A stretch of DNA of 64,000 bases from SAR202 cluster bacterium (GCA_009392285.1 VFGU01000012.1:1-64000); one strand, 5' to 3'. Shown: positions 20,766 through 31,412, counted from the stretch's first letter. Numbers and translations: made by a program. Notes: generated by a model from the letters alone, not told the origin.

Positions 20766-21059
20766 ATGGCAGTAAAAATGAAGCCACTTGGTGATAGGGT
20801 TGTAATAGAACCTTCAGAGGATGACGCTGAAAAAAGCGCTGGTGGAATTTATATTCCTGACACAGCTAAAGAAAAGCCACAAAAAGGCAAAGTTGTTGCT
20901 GTTGGGCCAGGAAGGGTTAACGACGACGGAAAAACACTAGCAATGCCGGTTAAGGTTGGCGACATTGTTGTTTATTCAAAATATGCTGGCACAGAATACA
21001 GTGAAAATGGAACTGAATATTTAATAGTAAAAGAGTCAGATATTCTGGCGATAGTTTAA
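20766..21059 (+). CDS. groES: co-chaperonin GroES
   Basis: [45 protein letters not shown]; strong SD AGGAGG. Confidence 0.99.
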   Translation: MAVKMKPLGDRVVIEPSEDDAEKSAGGIYIPDTAKEKPQKGKVVAVGPGRVNDDGKTLAMPVKVGDIVVYSKYAGTEYSENGTEYLIVKESDILAIV

Positions 21060-21069
21060 ATTAATTTAG

Positions 21070-22716
<1,647 letters not shown>

Positions 22717-22735
22717 TCACTTAAACAGAATAATT

Positions 22736-22768
22736 AAAAAGGGCTGGATTATTCCCGCCCTTTTTATT
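22736..22768 (+). terminator. bidirectional intrinsic terminator between convergent groEL and DUF5343 gene
   Basis: AAAAAGGGC...GCCCTTTTT 9-bp arms with A/T tracts on both sides. Confidence 0.88.
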
Positions 22769-23429
22769 TTTTGTCTTCTTTTTTGAGGCCCTCGTATAAA
22801 TTAACCATCCCGTCCATCCATGCCTTTTGAACTTGAGGTTCCCACGACGGATCAAAATCAGGATATTTTTCTAAGATTTTAGAAATAACAGTCTCACTTA
22901 TCCCAAGCTCTTCGGGTCTAGGGGAATTGCTTTGCTTAGGCGGAGCAACTTTCTCGGGCCTCTTTCCATTAGAAAGTCCGTGCCTTCTGGCAAGAATGTA
23001 GGCAGACAACTCTATACCTGCGTCTTGGCAAGCTTGAATAAAGAAGAGCTGGCACTTACTCAAAACCCCCTCATTAATTCCAAAAGATCTGAATGCTTCA
23101 TTAAACTGAGACCGTGTAGCCCTTTTTAGGTCAACCTCAAATATTGGCTTATACTTATCTTTTAAAATTATTCTAAGGTGATTTCGTCTTTCAGACCCAA
23201 CAGAAGCCACAAGCTCTTCAAGGGCTCTTACTGGGGTGCCCTCTTCGTTGATAAGGTCAAGGTTTTTCAGGGCGGTCATCAGTTGCTGCCCAGACGTGCC
23301 GGAATATCTTTGCCCCCATACGCTTCTATCTATCCTCGCCGGTATTCCCTCGCTCAGTAGTTCCAAAAAATTTCGGAATGTCCTATAAGAAACATAGGGC
23401 AGGCCAACTTTACCTAATTTTCTCTGCAT
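22764..23429 (-). CDS. DUF5343-family protein
   Basis: LPYVSYRTFRNFLELLSEGIPARIDRSVWGQRYSGTSGQQLMTALKNLDLINEEGTP resembles the DUF5343 N-terminal signature. Confidence 0.7.
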   Translation of the reverse strand: MQRKLGKVGLPYVSYRTFRNFLELLSEGIPARIDRSVWGQRYSGTSGQQLMTALKNLDLINEEGTPVRALEELVASVGSERRNHLRIILKDKYKPIFEVDLKRATRSQFNEAFRSFGINEGVLSKCQLFFIQACQDAGIELSAYILARRHGLSNGKRPEKVAPPKQSNSPRPEELGISETVISKILEKYPDFDPSWEPQVQKAWMDGMVNLYEGLKKEDKK

Positions 23430-23474
23430 TTCAAATATAAATCTTTATTAATTATGTATATCAATTCTACCACT

Positions 23475-23502
23475 CATTCCAAAAATAATCATTTTTAGAA
23501 TG
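23475..23502. promoter_or_regulatory. palindromic operator-like element between divergent DUF5343 and ParB-like genes
   Basis: CATTCCAAAAAT-AATC-ATTTTTAGAATG: 12-nt arms, one mismatch; additional GGAATG half-site at 23541. Confidence 0.55.
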
Positions 23503-23590
23503 CACAAATTTCCCAACAGGACAATATTTGAAACTACTTTTCGGAATGTTCAAAATTATGAATATAAATCAGAATATTTAGGAGGTTATA

Positions 23591-24505
23591 TTGAAAATAA
23601 AGATATTAAACATTGAATTCGATGCTGAGTCCACGGCAAAACTTGAATCAAGAAAGGAAACTAAAAGGTGGTCCAAGTTTTCTAACCAGTTTATTCCTGT
23701 TGTAGACAAGATTTCGAGTAAAAAATACAAACTTGTCTCAGGTGCTGAAAAAATACACCTCGCCACCGAAAAAGGCGAAGAGTCTGTTGAGTGTAATCTA
23801 ACAGACGACCTCACCTCAGAGCAAAAAGGGGCCCTTGATCTTAGGCTTTTATACCAAAGTTCAGACATATGTCCCATTAATTTAGGGGAGGAGTTTCTTT
23901 CTTTTAGAGAAAAATTCTCTGTCACCCAACAAGAATTAGCAAAAAAGACTGGAATAACCCCTGGAACAATACATCACTATGAAAGTTTAATAAAAACATT
24001 AGTGCCCTCATTAAAAGAGCATGTCAAACAGAAAAACTTAACCTTTAAGGAAGCAAGAAGCATAGCGGACATAGAGGATCATGAAAAACAATTTGAACTT
24101 GCAAAGCCATTCCTAGAAGGAATATTAAGTTCGGTGCATGTTGAAAAAATTGTTTCTCTAGCAAAAAAACACCCCAAAGTGGAGGTAAAAACAATTATTG
24201 AAAGTGTCACCAAGGGTAAGCCTATTGTTGAAAAAGTGATTGCAGAGACAGCAGAGGAAGATGCGACACAGGAAAATTCTATAGACTTCACTACAATCGA
24301 GTCTAGAATCCTAGATTTATCCACCGAAATAGACCTAATCCAATCAGAAGAAATCCCAGAGTTTAAAAGGCTTAAACTGATAAGTTCTTTAAGGATTTTG
24401 CAGGGCAGAGCCCAATTAGCGCTTACTTCGTTAAACACAAAAGCCAGTGGGTTCAGCCTATTAGGAGAAGACATAAAAAAAAGAAGTTCAGGGAAAATAA
24501 AATAG
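23591..24505 (+). CDS. ParB-like N-terminal domain plus KorB/ParB-type HTH protein (orphan, no parA neighbour)
   Basis: DLRLLYQSSDICPINLGEEFLSFREKFSVTQQELAKKTGITPGTIHHYESLI...LKEHVKQKNLTFKEARSIADI matches ParB/KorB HTH layout. Confidence 0.65.
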   Translation: MKIKILNIEFDAESTAKLESRKETKRWSKFSNQFIPVVDKISSKKYKLVSGAEKIHLATEKGEESVECNLTDDLTSEQKGALDLRLLYQSSDICPINLGEEFLSFREKFSVTQQELAKKTGITPGTIHHYESLIKTLVPSLKEHVKQKNLTFKEARSIADIEDHEKQFELAKPFLEGILSSVHVEKIVSLAKKHPKVEVKTIIESVTKGKPIVEKVIAETAEEDATQENSIDFTTIESRILDLSTEIDLIQSEEIPEFKRLKLISSLRILQGRAQLALTSLNTKASGFSLLGEDIKKRSSGKIK

Positions 24506-24509
24506 GGCT

Positions 24510-24725
24510 TTGAAAAAAACAGTTAAGTACAGTTTTTGTTTTGGAATACTATTTTCGGCAATGTATTCTATTTCGGGCACGATAATCTGTAGATTCATGC
24601 TTACTTGTTCAATTGATTGGAAAAGCTATATTATCGGATCAGTAATTATTACCGCCCTGGTGGTTTTGGTTGCTTTTTTAATATCCGCTGTGATTAGGTA
24701 TTTATACAACATAACAAAAGTTTAG
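24510..24725 (+). CDS. small two-TM membrane protein, unknown
   Basis: 71 aa, two hydrophobic segments; TTG start. Confidence 0.45.
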   Translation: MKKTVKYSFCFGILFSAMYSISGTIICRFMLTCSIDWKSYIIGSVIITALVVLVAFLISAVIRYLYNITKV

Positions 24726-24737
24726 TTTGGGAGAGAG

Positions 24738-26144
24738 ATGTCTGAAAACAATTTCGATGTAACGGTTTTAGGGGGAGGACCAGGAGGCTATGTCGCTGCG
24801 ATAAGGGCAGCCCAGCTGGGGCTGAAGACAGCACTGGTTGAAAAAGACGACGGCTCAGGTATAGCCGGCCTTGGTGGAGTTTGTCTAAATTGGGGGTGCA
24901 TTCCCAGCAAGTCTTTGCTAAAAAATGCTGAACTAGTTAACCAAGTTAATGATTCAGAAAAATGGGGGATTTCTTTTGACAATGTTACCTTTGATTTTCC
25001 AAAAGCCATTGCAAGAAGCAGAGATGTATCTAAACAATTAACTCAAGGAATCGAATACCTAATTAAGAAAAACAAGATACAACTGTATAAAGATGAGGGG
25101 CTTCTTGAAAGTGGAACCGAAATCTCCCTCAAGTCGAGCGGCGACAGAGTTTCTTCTAAAAACATCATATTGGCGACCGGGGCGAGGCCCAGAAGTCTGC
25201 CTAATCTTGAAATAGACCAAAAGACAATAATAACCAGTCGAGAAGCTTTGGAATTAGACGCCCTTCCAAAAGGAATTGGGATTGTTGGTGCGGGAGCAAT
25301 AGGGGTTGAATTTGCCTACCTGTTTAACGCATATGGAGTGGAGGTGACAATTTTTGAGGTGCAGGACCACCTTGTGCCAAACGAAGATGTCTCTATTTCA
25401 GAGGAACTTGAGCGAGTTTTTAAGTCAAGAGGAATAGGGTTTGAGTTGGGGGCAAAGGTCTCAAAAACAGAAGTTGATGGGGGCGGGGTTAAGGTGGAAT
25501 ATGAGGTAAACGGAGAACAAAAAAGCTATTCCGCAGAAAAGATTTTGCTGGCGGTTGGGGTTCAGGCAAACACCGACAACCTAGGCCTTGAAAACGCAAA
25601 CATAGAACTAGACAACGGTTTTATAAAAATAAACGAGTCTATGCAAACATCGGCCCCTAATATTTTTGCGGTGGGAGATGTAACAGGAAAGTTGATGCTG
25701 GCCCATGTTGCATCCACCCAAGGTGTAATAGCTGCGGAAACAATAGGTGGCACAGAAAGTTCCCCTATAAACTACACTGACATGCCAAGGTGCACATACT
25801 GCCAACCCCAAATAGCCAGCATAGGTTTAACTGAAAGGCAGGCGAAAGAAGAGGGGCATAACATAAAAACATCCCAATTCCCTTTCAAGGCGGTTGGGAA
25901 GGCCATATCAATTGGTGACTCCGAAGGATTTGTAAAAATGATAGCAGATCAGGATAGCGGAGAACTATTGGGAGCCCACATGATTGGGCCGGAGGTAACA
26001 GAAATGATAGCCGAAGTAGGGTTATTAAAATACTTAGAAGGCACAGACATAGAGATTGCTGAACTGACCCACGCACACCCAACCCTATCAGAGGCAATTA
26101 AAGAGGCTGCGCTGTCACTAAACAACGGAGCAATACACATGTGA
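24738..26144 (+). CDS. lpd: dihydrolipoamide dehydrogenase (E3)
   Basis: GGGPGGYVAAIRAAQLG, GGVCLNWGCIPSK, C-term HAHPTLSEAIKEAAL. Confidence 0.97.
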   Translation: MSENNFDVTVLGGGPGGYVAAIRAAQLGLKTALVEKDDGSGIAGLGGVCLNWGCIPSKSLLKNAELVNQVNDSEKWGISFDNVTFDFPKAIARSRDVSKQLTQGIEYLIKKNKIQLYKDEGLLESGTEISLKSSGDRVSSKNIILATGARPRSLPNLEIDQKTIITSREALELDALPKGIGIVGAGAIGVEFAYLFNAYGVEVTIFEVQDHLVPNEDVSISEELERVFKSRGIGFELGAKVSKTEVDGGGVKVEYEVNGEQKSYSAEKILLAVGVQANTDNLGLENANIELDNGFIKINESMQTSAPNIFAVGDVTGKLMLAHVASTQGVIAAETIGGTESSPINYTDMPRCTYCQPQIASIGLTERQAKEEGHNIKTSQFPFKAVGKAISIGDSEGFVKMIADQDSGELLGAHMIGPEVTEMIAEVGLLKYLEGTDIEIAELTHAHPTLSEAIKEAALSLNNGAIHM

Positions 26145-26148
26145 TTGC

Positions 26149-26703
26149 TCAGATCAGTTTATTTTCTTTATGGTCATACTTAAAAATAGAGTAATTGTTG
26201 TATCCCTCGGATTCCAGTTTTTCAACCCCACCCTCATTCCTGTCAAAAACAGATATAGTCTGTAACACCTTGCAGCCAACTTTTTCAACCTCCTTGATAG
26301 AGCTAATAATACTGTTTCCGCTAGTTACAGTGTCATCAACAATCGCAACCTTGCTCTCTTCTCCAACAGAACCTTCTATAACATTTGCAAGGCCATGCTC
26401 CTTTACAGAAGGCCTAATATAAAAACCTTTTAAACTTCTCCCAAAAAGAATGCTTGAAATAGCGATAGTTGAAGAGATAATTGGAATTGCAGCAGTAGCC
26501 GGCCCCCCAATCGAATCCACCTCCTTAGTTAAGTTACTCAGAATTATTTTTGAGATCAATTCTGCCCCAACTGGGTCCAAAGTGAGAAGCCTCCCGTCAA
26601 TATAAAAATTGCTTTGAGCTCCGGAAGCCAATGTGAAACTCCCCGTCCTAAAAACTTTCAACTCGTCTATCCTAGCCCTAAGGCTTTCTTTTAAATCACT
26701 CAT
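26149..26703 (-). CDS. pyrE: orotate phosphoribosyltransferase
   Basis: Start reassigned to MSDLKESLRARIDELK (26703), overlapping nadD stop; VAIVDDTVTSGNSI PRPP motif. Confidence 0.88.
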   Translation of the reverse strand: MSDLKESLRARIDELKVFRTGSFTLASGAQSNFYIDGRLLTLDPVGAELISKIILSNLTKEVDSIGGPATAAIPIISSTIAISSILFGRSLKGFYIRPSVKEHGLANVIEGSVGEESKVAIVDDTVTSGNSIISSIKEVEKVGCKVLQTISVFDRNEGGVEKLESEGYNNYSIFKYDHKENKLI

Positions 26704-27269
26704 CCGTAAACTTTGTTTTTTATAATATAGTCGAAAACTTTTGGGGGCACAAAGCGTCCCCAATCTTTTTCCATTTTAATGTTCTCTCTTATAGTAGAAC
26801 TTGAAACATCCATTTTATCAACATCGATCCAACTAAAATCTTTATTCAAATCTTTGCCTCCAATAAAATTTCTTGGCGCAACCAAGACTTTGACCTTTGA
26901 CAACAACTCACCACTGTCCTTCCATTCTCGTATTTGGGTTGCGCTATCCTCTCCAACAATTAAATGCACCAAACTCCCCTCTTGGCTCTCCGCAATTATA
27001 TCATTTACTGTGTCAATCGAGCGGCTCACCCCACCCCTTTCGATATCAGCACTAGAAACCTCCAAAAAATTGCACCCTTCAATGGCTAGTTTGCACATTT
27101 TTATTCTTTGGGTTGGCTTAGCTTTGGGGTTAGACTTTTGCTCCCAGGTTAAATTTAAAGGAGAAATAACAACCTTGTCTAAAGAGTATTGGTGGTGTGC
27201 CTCTTTGGCTATTTTTATGTGACCTAGATGTATTGGGTCAAAGCTTCCCCCAAATATTCCTATCTTCAT
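26700..27269 (-). CDS. nadD: nicotinate-nucleotide adenylyltransferase
   Basis: MKIGIFGGSFDPIHLGHI, SSSTIRENI. Confidence 0.95.
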   Translation of the reverse strand: MKIGIFGGSFDPIHLGHIKIAKEAHHQYSLDKVVISPLNLTWEQKSNPKAKPTQRIKMCKLAIEGCNFLEVSSADIERGGVSRSIDTVNDIIAESQEGSLVHLIVGEDSATQIREWKDSGELLSKVKVLVAPRNFIGGKDLNKDFSWIDVDKMDVSSSTIRENIKMEKDWGRFVPPKVFDYIIKNKVYG

Positions 27270-28468
27270 TTAAATTCCATTTCAACCTCACCAAATTTAA
27301 TTATTGATCCCTTTGTCACCCCAGCGTCCTCAAAAGCTTTTAGGTAGCCCGATTTATTCAAAAGGTTATGGAACTGAAGTTGAGCCTCTGGCTTACTTAG
27401 GTTGCTTCCTTTAGCGATCCTTACTAATTTATTATCAAATATCTCCACCACACCTCCAGAATAAGAAAAATTGGGTCTCTCAAAACCTTTTATTATGGGC
27501 GGCTCATGAATAAATACCTCTTGCACGGAAGGCGCAGTTTCTTTGGGCGGCTCCTTAGTTAGTTTTGCTATCAAACTTTTCAGTTTACCAACATCAATTT
27601 TCCCATCTATAACACAAAAGACCCTGTCCTGTTCAATGTCTAAAATTGGCTCTTTTGTAGTTTCTTCAAACCTATTAAGAATTAATATTTTTGCACACGA
27701 GGCAGGTGTTTTGCCAGTTATATTTTGCATCATCTGTTCATATACCTCTTTTGTGTTGTCATTATGGTTTATTGTCACTACTAACACCTTGATGTCAGCC
27801 AATAGGTGGGCGTATTTTGAAGCTTTTTTATAATTAATGAAGTCAGGGATCTCAATTATCTTAATATTTTCAATGTCACTTTTTATTTCCGCTATGTTTG
27901 GTGTTGTTGTTGTAAATGAATAATCTGCCTCTTTTGCAGCCATATTTGTTAATTTGTTGAGAATGTAAGTTTTTCCTGAGTTAGACAAACCAAAAAGAGC
28001 CACTTCTGGTAAGTCTTTTATTTCCAACTCAACACCTACCCTAACCCCACCACCTCCAGACTCTGCTAATAAAGGTTCTTGGTTAGTGGAATTTTTAAAG
28101 GTTCTATTTCCTCTCCCACCATCTCCTCCTCTCAATAAAGTTACATATTTGTTATTTATTACTACAGTTTCTTTCCCAGAAACTTTTATCAGGGTGTTAA
28201 CTGGCACATCTATTATTAAATCTTCTCCCTTTTTTCCATTTTTTTTTGACTTACCCCCGTTTCCACCATCTCCAGACTTTAAAACCTGGTCTTCCTCGAA
28301 AGATCTTAAATCCCAAATATTCCTATTTGGCCTAAATACAATGTCTCCCCCGTTTCCACCATCTCCTCCATCTGGTCCTCCCCTAGGCGCAAACTTTTCT
28401 TTTCTGAAAGAAACCCAACCATCTCCTCCATCTCCAGTTATTAATATTAATTTAACTTTTGTTTTCAT
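27266..28468 (-). CDS. obg: Obg/CgtA-family protein with degenerate G domain
   Basis: Gly-rich Obg fold (GDGGDGWVSFRKEKFAPRGGPDGGDGGNGGD) and OCT domain intact; G1 retained as GLSNSGKT, G3/G4 motifs lost. Confidence 0.9.
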   Translation of the reverse strand: MKTKVKLILITGDGGDGWVSFRKEKFAPRGGPDGGDGGNGGDIVFRPNRNIWDLRSFEEDQVLKSGDGGNGGKSKKNGKKGEDLIIDVPVNTLIKVSGKETVVINNKYVTLLRGGDGGRGNRTFKNSTNQEPLLAESGGGGVRVGVELEIKDLPEVALFGLSNSGKTYILNKLTNMAAKEADYSFTTTTPNIAEIKSDIENIKIIEIPDFINYKKASKYAHLLADIKVLVVTINHNDNTKEVYEQMMQNITGKTPASCAKILILNRFEETTKEPILDIEQDRVFCVIDGKIDVGKLKSLIAKLTKEPPKETAPSVQEVFIHEPPIIKGFERPNFSYSGGVVEIFDNKLVRIAKGSNLSKPEAQLQFHNLLNKSGYLKAFEDAGVTKGSIIKFGEVEMEFK

Positions 28469-28517
28469 TTTTATAATAAAAATAATAAATATGTTACTTA
28501 TGTTAACTGTGTTATTT

Positions 28518-28541
28518 ATAATTAAAAAATTTTTTAATTAT
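28518..28541. repeat. 24-bp perfect AT palindrome
   Basis: ATAATTAAAAAATTTTTTAATTAT. Confidence 0.9.
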
Positions 28542-28546
28542 TCACA
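28538..28546 (+). promoter_or_regulatory. DnaA-box-like site TTATTCACA
   Basis: Matches TTWTNCACA; in obg-dnaA intergenic region. Confidence 0.5.
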
Positions 28547-28646
28547 AATAATTTATTGGACTGTTAAAAATATCTAAAAAAATTAATACACTTTTTGTTT
28601 TTGGGAGAATATAACAAACAAATAACAATAAATAACAAGTATGATG

Positions 28647-29933
28647 TTAAAAGATTTTAAGTGAGTTCCTTATTTTTTGTAGGTTGTAGCGTAAATCAAA
28701 GTCAGAGTCTATAGACCCTTCCACAAACCTCACCGCGCTAAGGACAGTGGCATGATTTTTGTTACCAAGCAGGTTGCCAGATGCGGCCAGAGTTAAGTTG
28801 AGGTCTTTATTCAAAATAAAGCTAGAAATTCTTCTGGCATAAACAATTTGTGCGCTCCTGCTGTTGCTTTTTATTTCTTCTTCAGACACTCCTAGGTGAG
28901 TCGCTACCTCCTTTAGGACCTCGGAGGGCATAGGCTTGTTGTTAATCTTTATGTCGTCAAAACCTATAATCATGGATTTGGCGCTATCTAGGCTAATTTC
29001 CTCTTCTTTTAGTTGAGACATAGCCTTTAGCCGATTTAAGATAGACTCAATTTGCCTTATATTAACTTGGCAGAGTTGCGCCACATAATCTATGATTTCA
29101 CTGTTAATTTTTAAGTTTAGTCTCTCCGCTTTAAACTCAATAATTGCAACCTTTGTTTCATAGTCTGGGGGCTGGATGTCAACAACTAAGCCTGACTGAA
29201 AACGGCTAGTTAGCCTAGCCTCTACTTCAACTAATCTTGAAGGGTCGTCGCCAGCAAGAATAATTTTTTTATTTTCTAAATAAAGATCATTAAAGGTGTG
29301 GAAGAAGCCCTCCTGGGTCTGCGCCTTTCCACTTAAAAACTGAATATCGTCAACGATTAGAGCGTCACAAGAGCGGTATTCAGACCTAAAAAACTCTGTC
29401 TTCTTTTCTTTTATCGCTTTAATAAATTCATTTGTAAACCTCTCTGAAGTAACATATTTTACTTTTAGGCCCTGCTTTTGAAGAGAGTTGTGAATAGATA
29501 AGAGTAGGTGTGTCTTTCCGAGCCCTACATTTGAATAAACATACAAAGGGTTAAAGTCAGGCTCCGAAAAGTCTGAGAATTGTTTTGAGGCAGCAAAGGC
29601 TAATTCGTTGGACGGGCCCACAATAAAAGAGTCAAAGGTGTATTCTTTGTTTTTTGGCTTTGGTCCGGTATTAGTTTTTATTTTTGTAGCGTGGCGATTT
29701 GTTATTGTGACCTTTATATTAGACCCAGAAGATTCTTCCACAGCCCTTTTTATGTCAGGCATTAGCCTTTCATTAAGCATTTTTAATGCGAAGGGGCTGT
29801 CAACGCTTAGGGTTAATAATCCCTCATGGTATGAGACGGGCTCGATTGGCAAGATCCACATTTTAAAATTGATTGAGTTTACCTCTTCTTCAAGGATCCT
29901 CAAAGACTCTGACCATAAACTTTTTATATCCAA
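28647..29933 (-). CDS. dnaA: chromosomal replication initiator DnaA
   Basis: 428 aa; NVGLGKTHLLLSIHN, DALIVDDIQFLSGK, domain IV LLGNKNHATVLSAV; TTG start. Confidence 0.97.
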   Translation of the reverse strand: MDIKSLWSESLRILEEEVNSINFKMWILPIEPVSYHEGLLTLSVDSPFALKMLNERLMPDIKRAVEESSGSNIKVTITNRHATKIKTNTGPKPKNKEYTFDSFIVGPSNELAFAASKQFSDFSEPDFNPLYVYSNVGLGKTHLLLSIHNSLQKQGLKVKYVTSERFTNEFIKAIKEKKTEFFRSEYRSCDALIVDDIQFLSGKAQTQEGFFHTFNDLYLENKKIILAGDDPSRLVEVEARLTSRFQSGLVVDIQPPDYETKVAIIEFKAERLNLKINSEIIDYVAQLCQVNIRQIESILNRLKAMSQLKEEEISLDSAKSMIIGFDDIKINNKPMPSEVLKEVATHLGVSEEEIKSNSRSAQIVYARRISSFILNKDLNLTLAASGNLLGNKNHATVLSAVRFVEGSIDSDFDLRYNLQKIRNSLKIF

Positions 29934-29979
29934 TTATCTTTCCCTCTTATCCCTAAAATTTGACAAAAAAATACTACGG

Positions 29980-29993
29980 ATCAAATATTTGAT
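29980..29993. repeat. 14-bp perfect palindrome upstream of dnaA
   Basis: ATCAAATATTTGAT. Confidence 0.8.
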
Positions 29994-30160
29994 TTCAAAA
30001 TTTAGAGGCCCAAAATTATAAAGCCATTGCTGTAAAATATTATGAAAAATATTTATACAATCGATTAGACAAACATATCATACGGCAAGGCACATATGGC
30101 AATACCTTTCCTCGCGAAATATCCTAATAATTTTGTGAAATTTCTAAAAAAGCTGTTCTT

Positions 30161-30169
30161 TTTTTCACA
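30161..30169 (+). promoter_or_regulatory. DnaA-box-like site TTTTTCACA
   Basis: Matches TTWTNCACA in dnaA-fmt divergent intergenic region. Confidence 0.35.
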
Positions 30170-30179
30170 GGCTAGTTTA

Positions 30180-30197
30180 AAAGAACATTTGTTCTTT
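30180..30197. promoter_or_regulatory. LexA/SOS-box-like palindrome upstream of fmt
   Basis: AAAGAACA-TT-TGTTCTTT; core GAAC-N4-GTTC as in Gram-positive DinR/LexA boxes. Confidence 0.45.
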
Positions 30198-30216
30198 ATG
30201 TTGTACCATTAAAATT

Positions 30217-31122
30217 ATGAAAATTGTTTTTTTTGGTACAGATGATAACTCGCTGGTTGTCTTAAAAGGACTTCTTCTGGGTGGCCATGAAATAAAAATG
30301 GTTGTGACTTCTCAGGATTACCTGAAAGCTAGGAGTAAGAAAAAATACGCTTCTCCGGTTAATGAGTATTGTGTTGAAAATAAAGTTCCTAGTTCAGTCG
30401 GCTTGTCGTCAAAGAACTTGGAAGGCGTTGATGTGATCGTTGTAGCTTCATATGGCAAAATCATTTCAGAAAGTTTATTCAAAGCAGTTCCTTATGGTGC
30501 CTTAAATATCCACCCTTCCTTGCTCCCAAGTTACAGGGGCCCCTCTCCGGTCAGAACTGCACTATTAAACCAGGATAAAGAAACAGGGGTTTCTATAATT
30601 TCTCTTAACTCTAAAATGGATTCCGGGCCAATAATTAAACAAGAAAAGGTTGTTATCAAAGATGGGGACTCTTTAGAGTCACTGACGCATAAACTGTTTT
30701 CAAGGGGGCTTGAAAACTTGCTAGATATTTTGTCCAACCCCCAGGTCATAAAAAGTGCAAGGGCGCAAGAAGAAGCTAGGGCTACATATACCAACAAATT
30801 CTTAAAGGAGGACGGGATTATTGATTGGAAGCAGCCAGGAAAATCAATAATTTCTAAGATAAAGGCTATGGGCAAGTCTCCCGGCGCACACACAACAGTG
30901 GGGGGTAAAAAGTTTATAATTTATCAGGCAGTCTTAGGCGAGAAAGCAACAGGCCTAGAGCCAGGGCGAACAGGAATATCGATATTTAAGGGAACAAAAA
31001 CCCCTTTTATTCAATCAAAAGACCACCAAGTGCTAATAATGTCTTTAAAGCCAGAGAATAAGAAGGAAATTACTGGCACTGACCTTATAAACGGTTACCC
31101 TGAGCTATTCAATAAGGACTAA
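30217..31122 (+). CDS. fmt: methionyl-tRNA formyltransferase
   Basis: LNIHPSLLPSYRGPSPVRTALLNQDKETGVSIISLNSKMDSGPII. Confidence 0.95.
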   Translation: MKIVFFGTDDNSLVVLKGLLLGGHEIKMVVTSQDYLKARSKKKYASPVNEYCVENKVPSSVGLSSKNLEGVDVIVVASYGKIISESLFKAVPYGALNIHPSLLPSYRGPSPVRTALLNQDKETGVSIISLNSKMDSGPIIKQEKVVIKDGDSLESLTHKLFSRGLENLLDILSNPQVIKSARAQEEARATYTNKFLKEDGIIDWKQPGKSIISKIKAMGKSPGAHTTVGGKKFIIYQAVLGEKATGLEPGRTGISIFKGTKTPFIQSKDHQVLIMSLKPENKKEITGTDLINGYPELFNKD

Positions 31123-31412
31123 GATGAGGGCTCTATGACGGTGATTTCTCTTCTAGCAAGGTGGCCTCGAATTGTTGGCATATTTTCTTTCCACCAATCG
31201 CTTCCGTAAAAAGCATCCTCTTTGGTTTTTATGTCCTCTAGGTTTTCGTATGTTCTTATCCATATAAACCTTTCCTTTTCTTCGTCCATCCAGGCAGATT
31301 GTATGCCCATCCCAAACTCGAGGGTTTTAGGTGCGATAACCTCATGAAACAACTTCAACCAACTCTCCGCCATGCCCTTATTAATTGTGTATATTCTTAA
31401 TTGTCCAACCAT
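31119..31412 (-). CDS. NIPSNAP-family small protein
   Basis: 97 aa; QLRIYTINKGMAESWLKLFHEVIAPKTLEFGM...FIWIRTYENLED. Confidence 0.8.
   Translation of the reverse strand: MVGQLRIYTINKGMAESWLKLFHEVIAPKTLEFGMGIQSAWMDEEKERFIWIRTYENLEDIKTKEDAFYGSDWWKENMPTIRGHLARREITVIEPSS

Noticed and set aside
26704-26763. Longer pyrE N-terminus in the ORF track (MGTLCAPKSFRLYYKKQSLR...)
   Set aside because: Overlaps nadD coding sequence; PyrE similarity begins at MSDLKESL, whose ATG overlaps the nadD stop.
28086-28577. 163-aa plus-strand ORF rich in Pro/Ser/Phe
   Set aside because: Shadow of the Gly-rich Obg N-terminal domain; P-S-P repeats are the reverse complement of Gly-rich codons.
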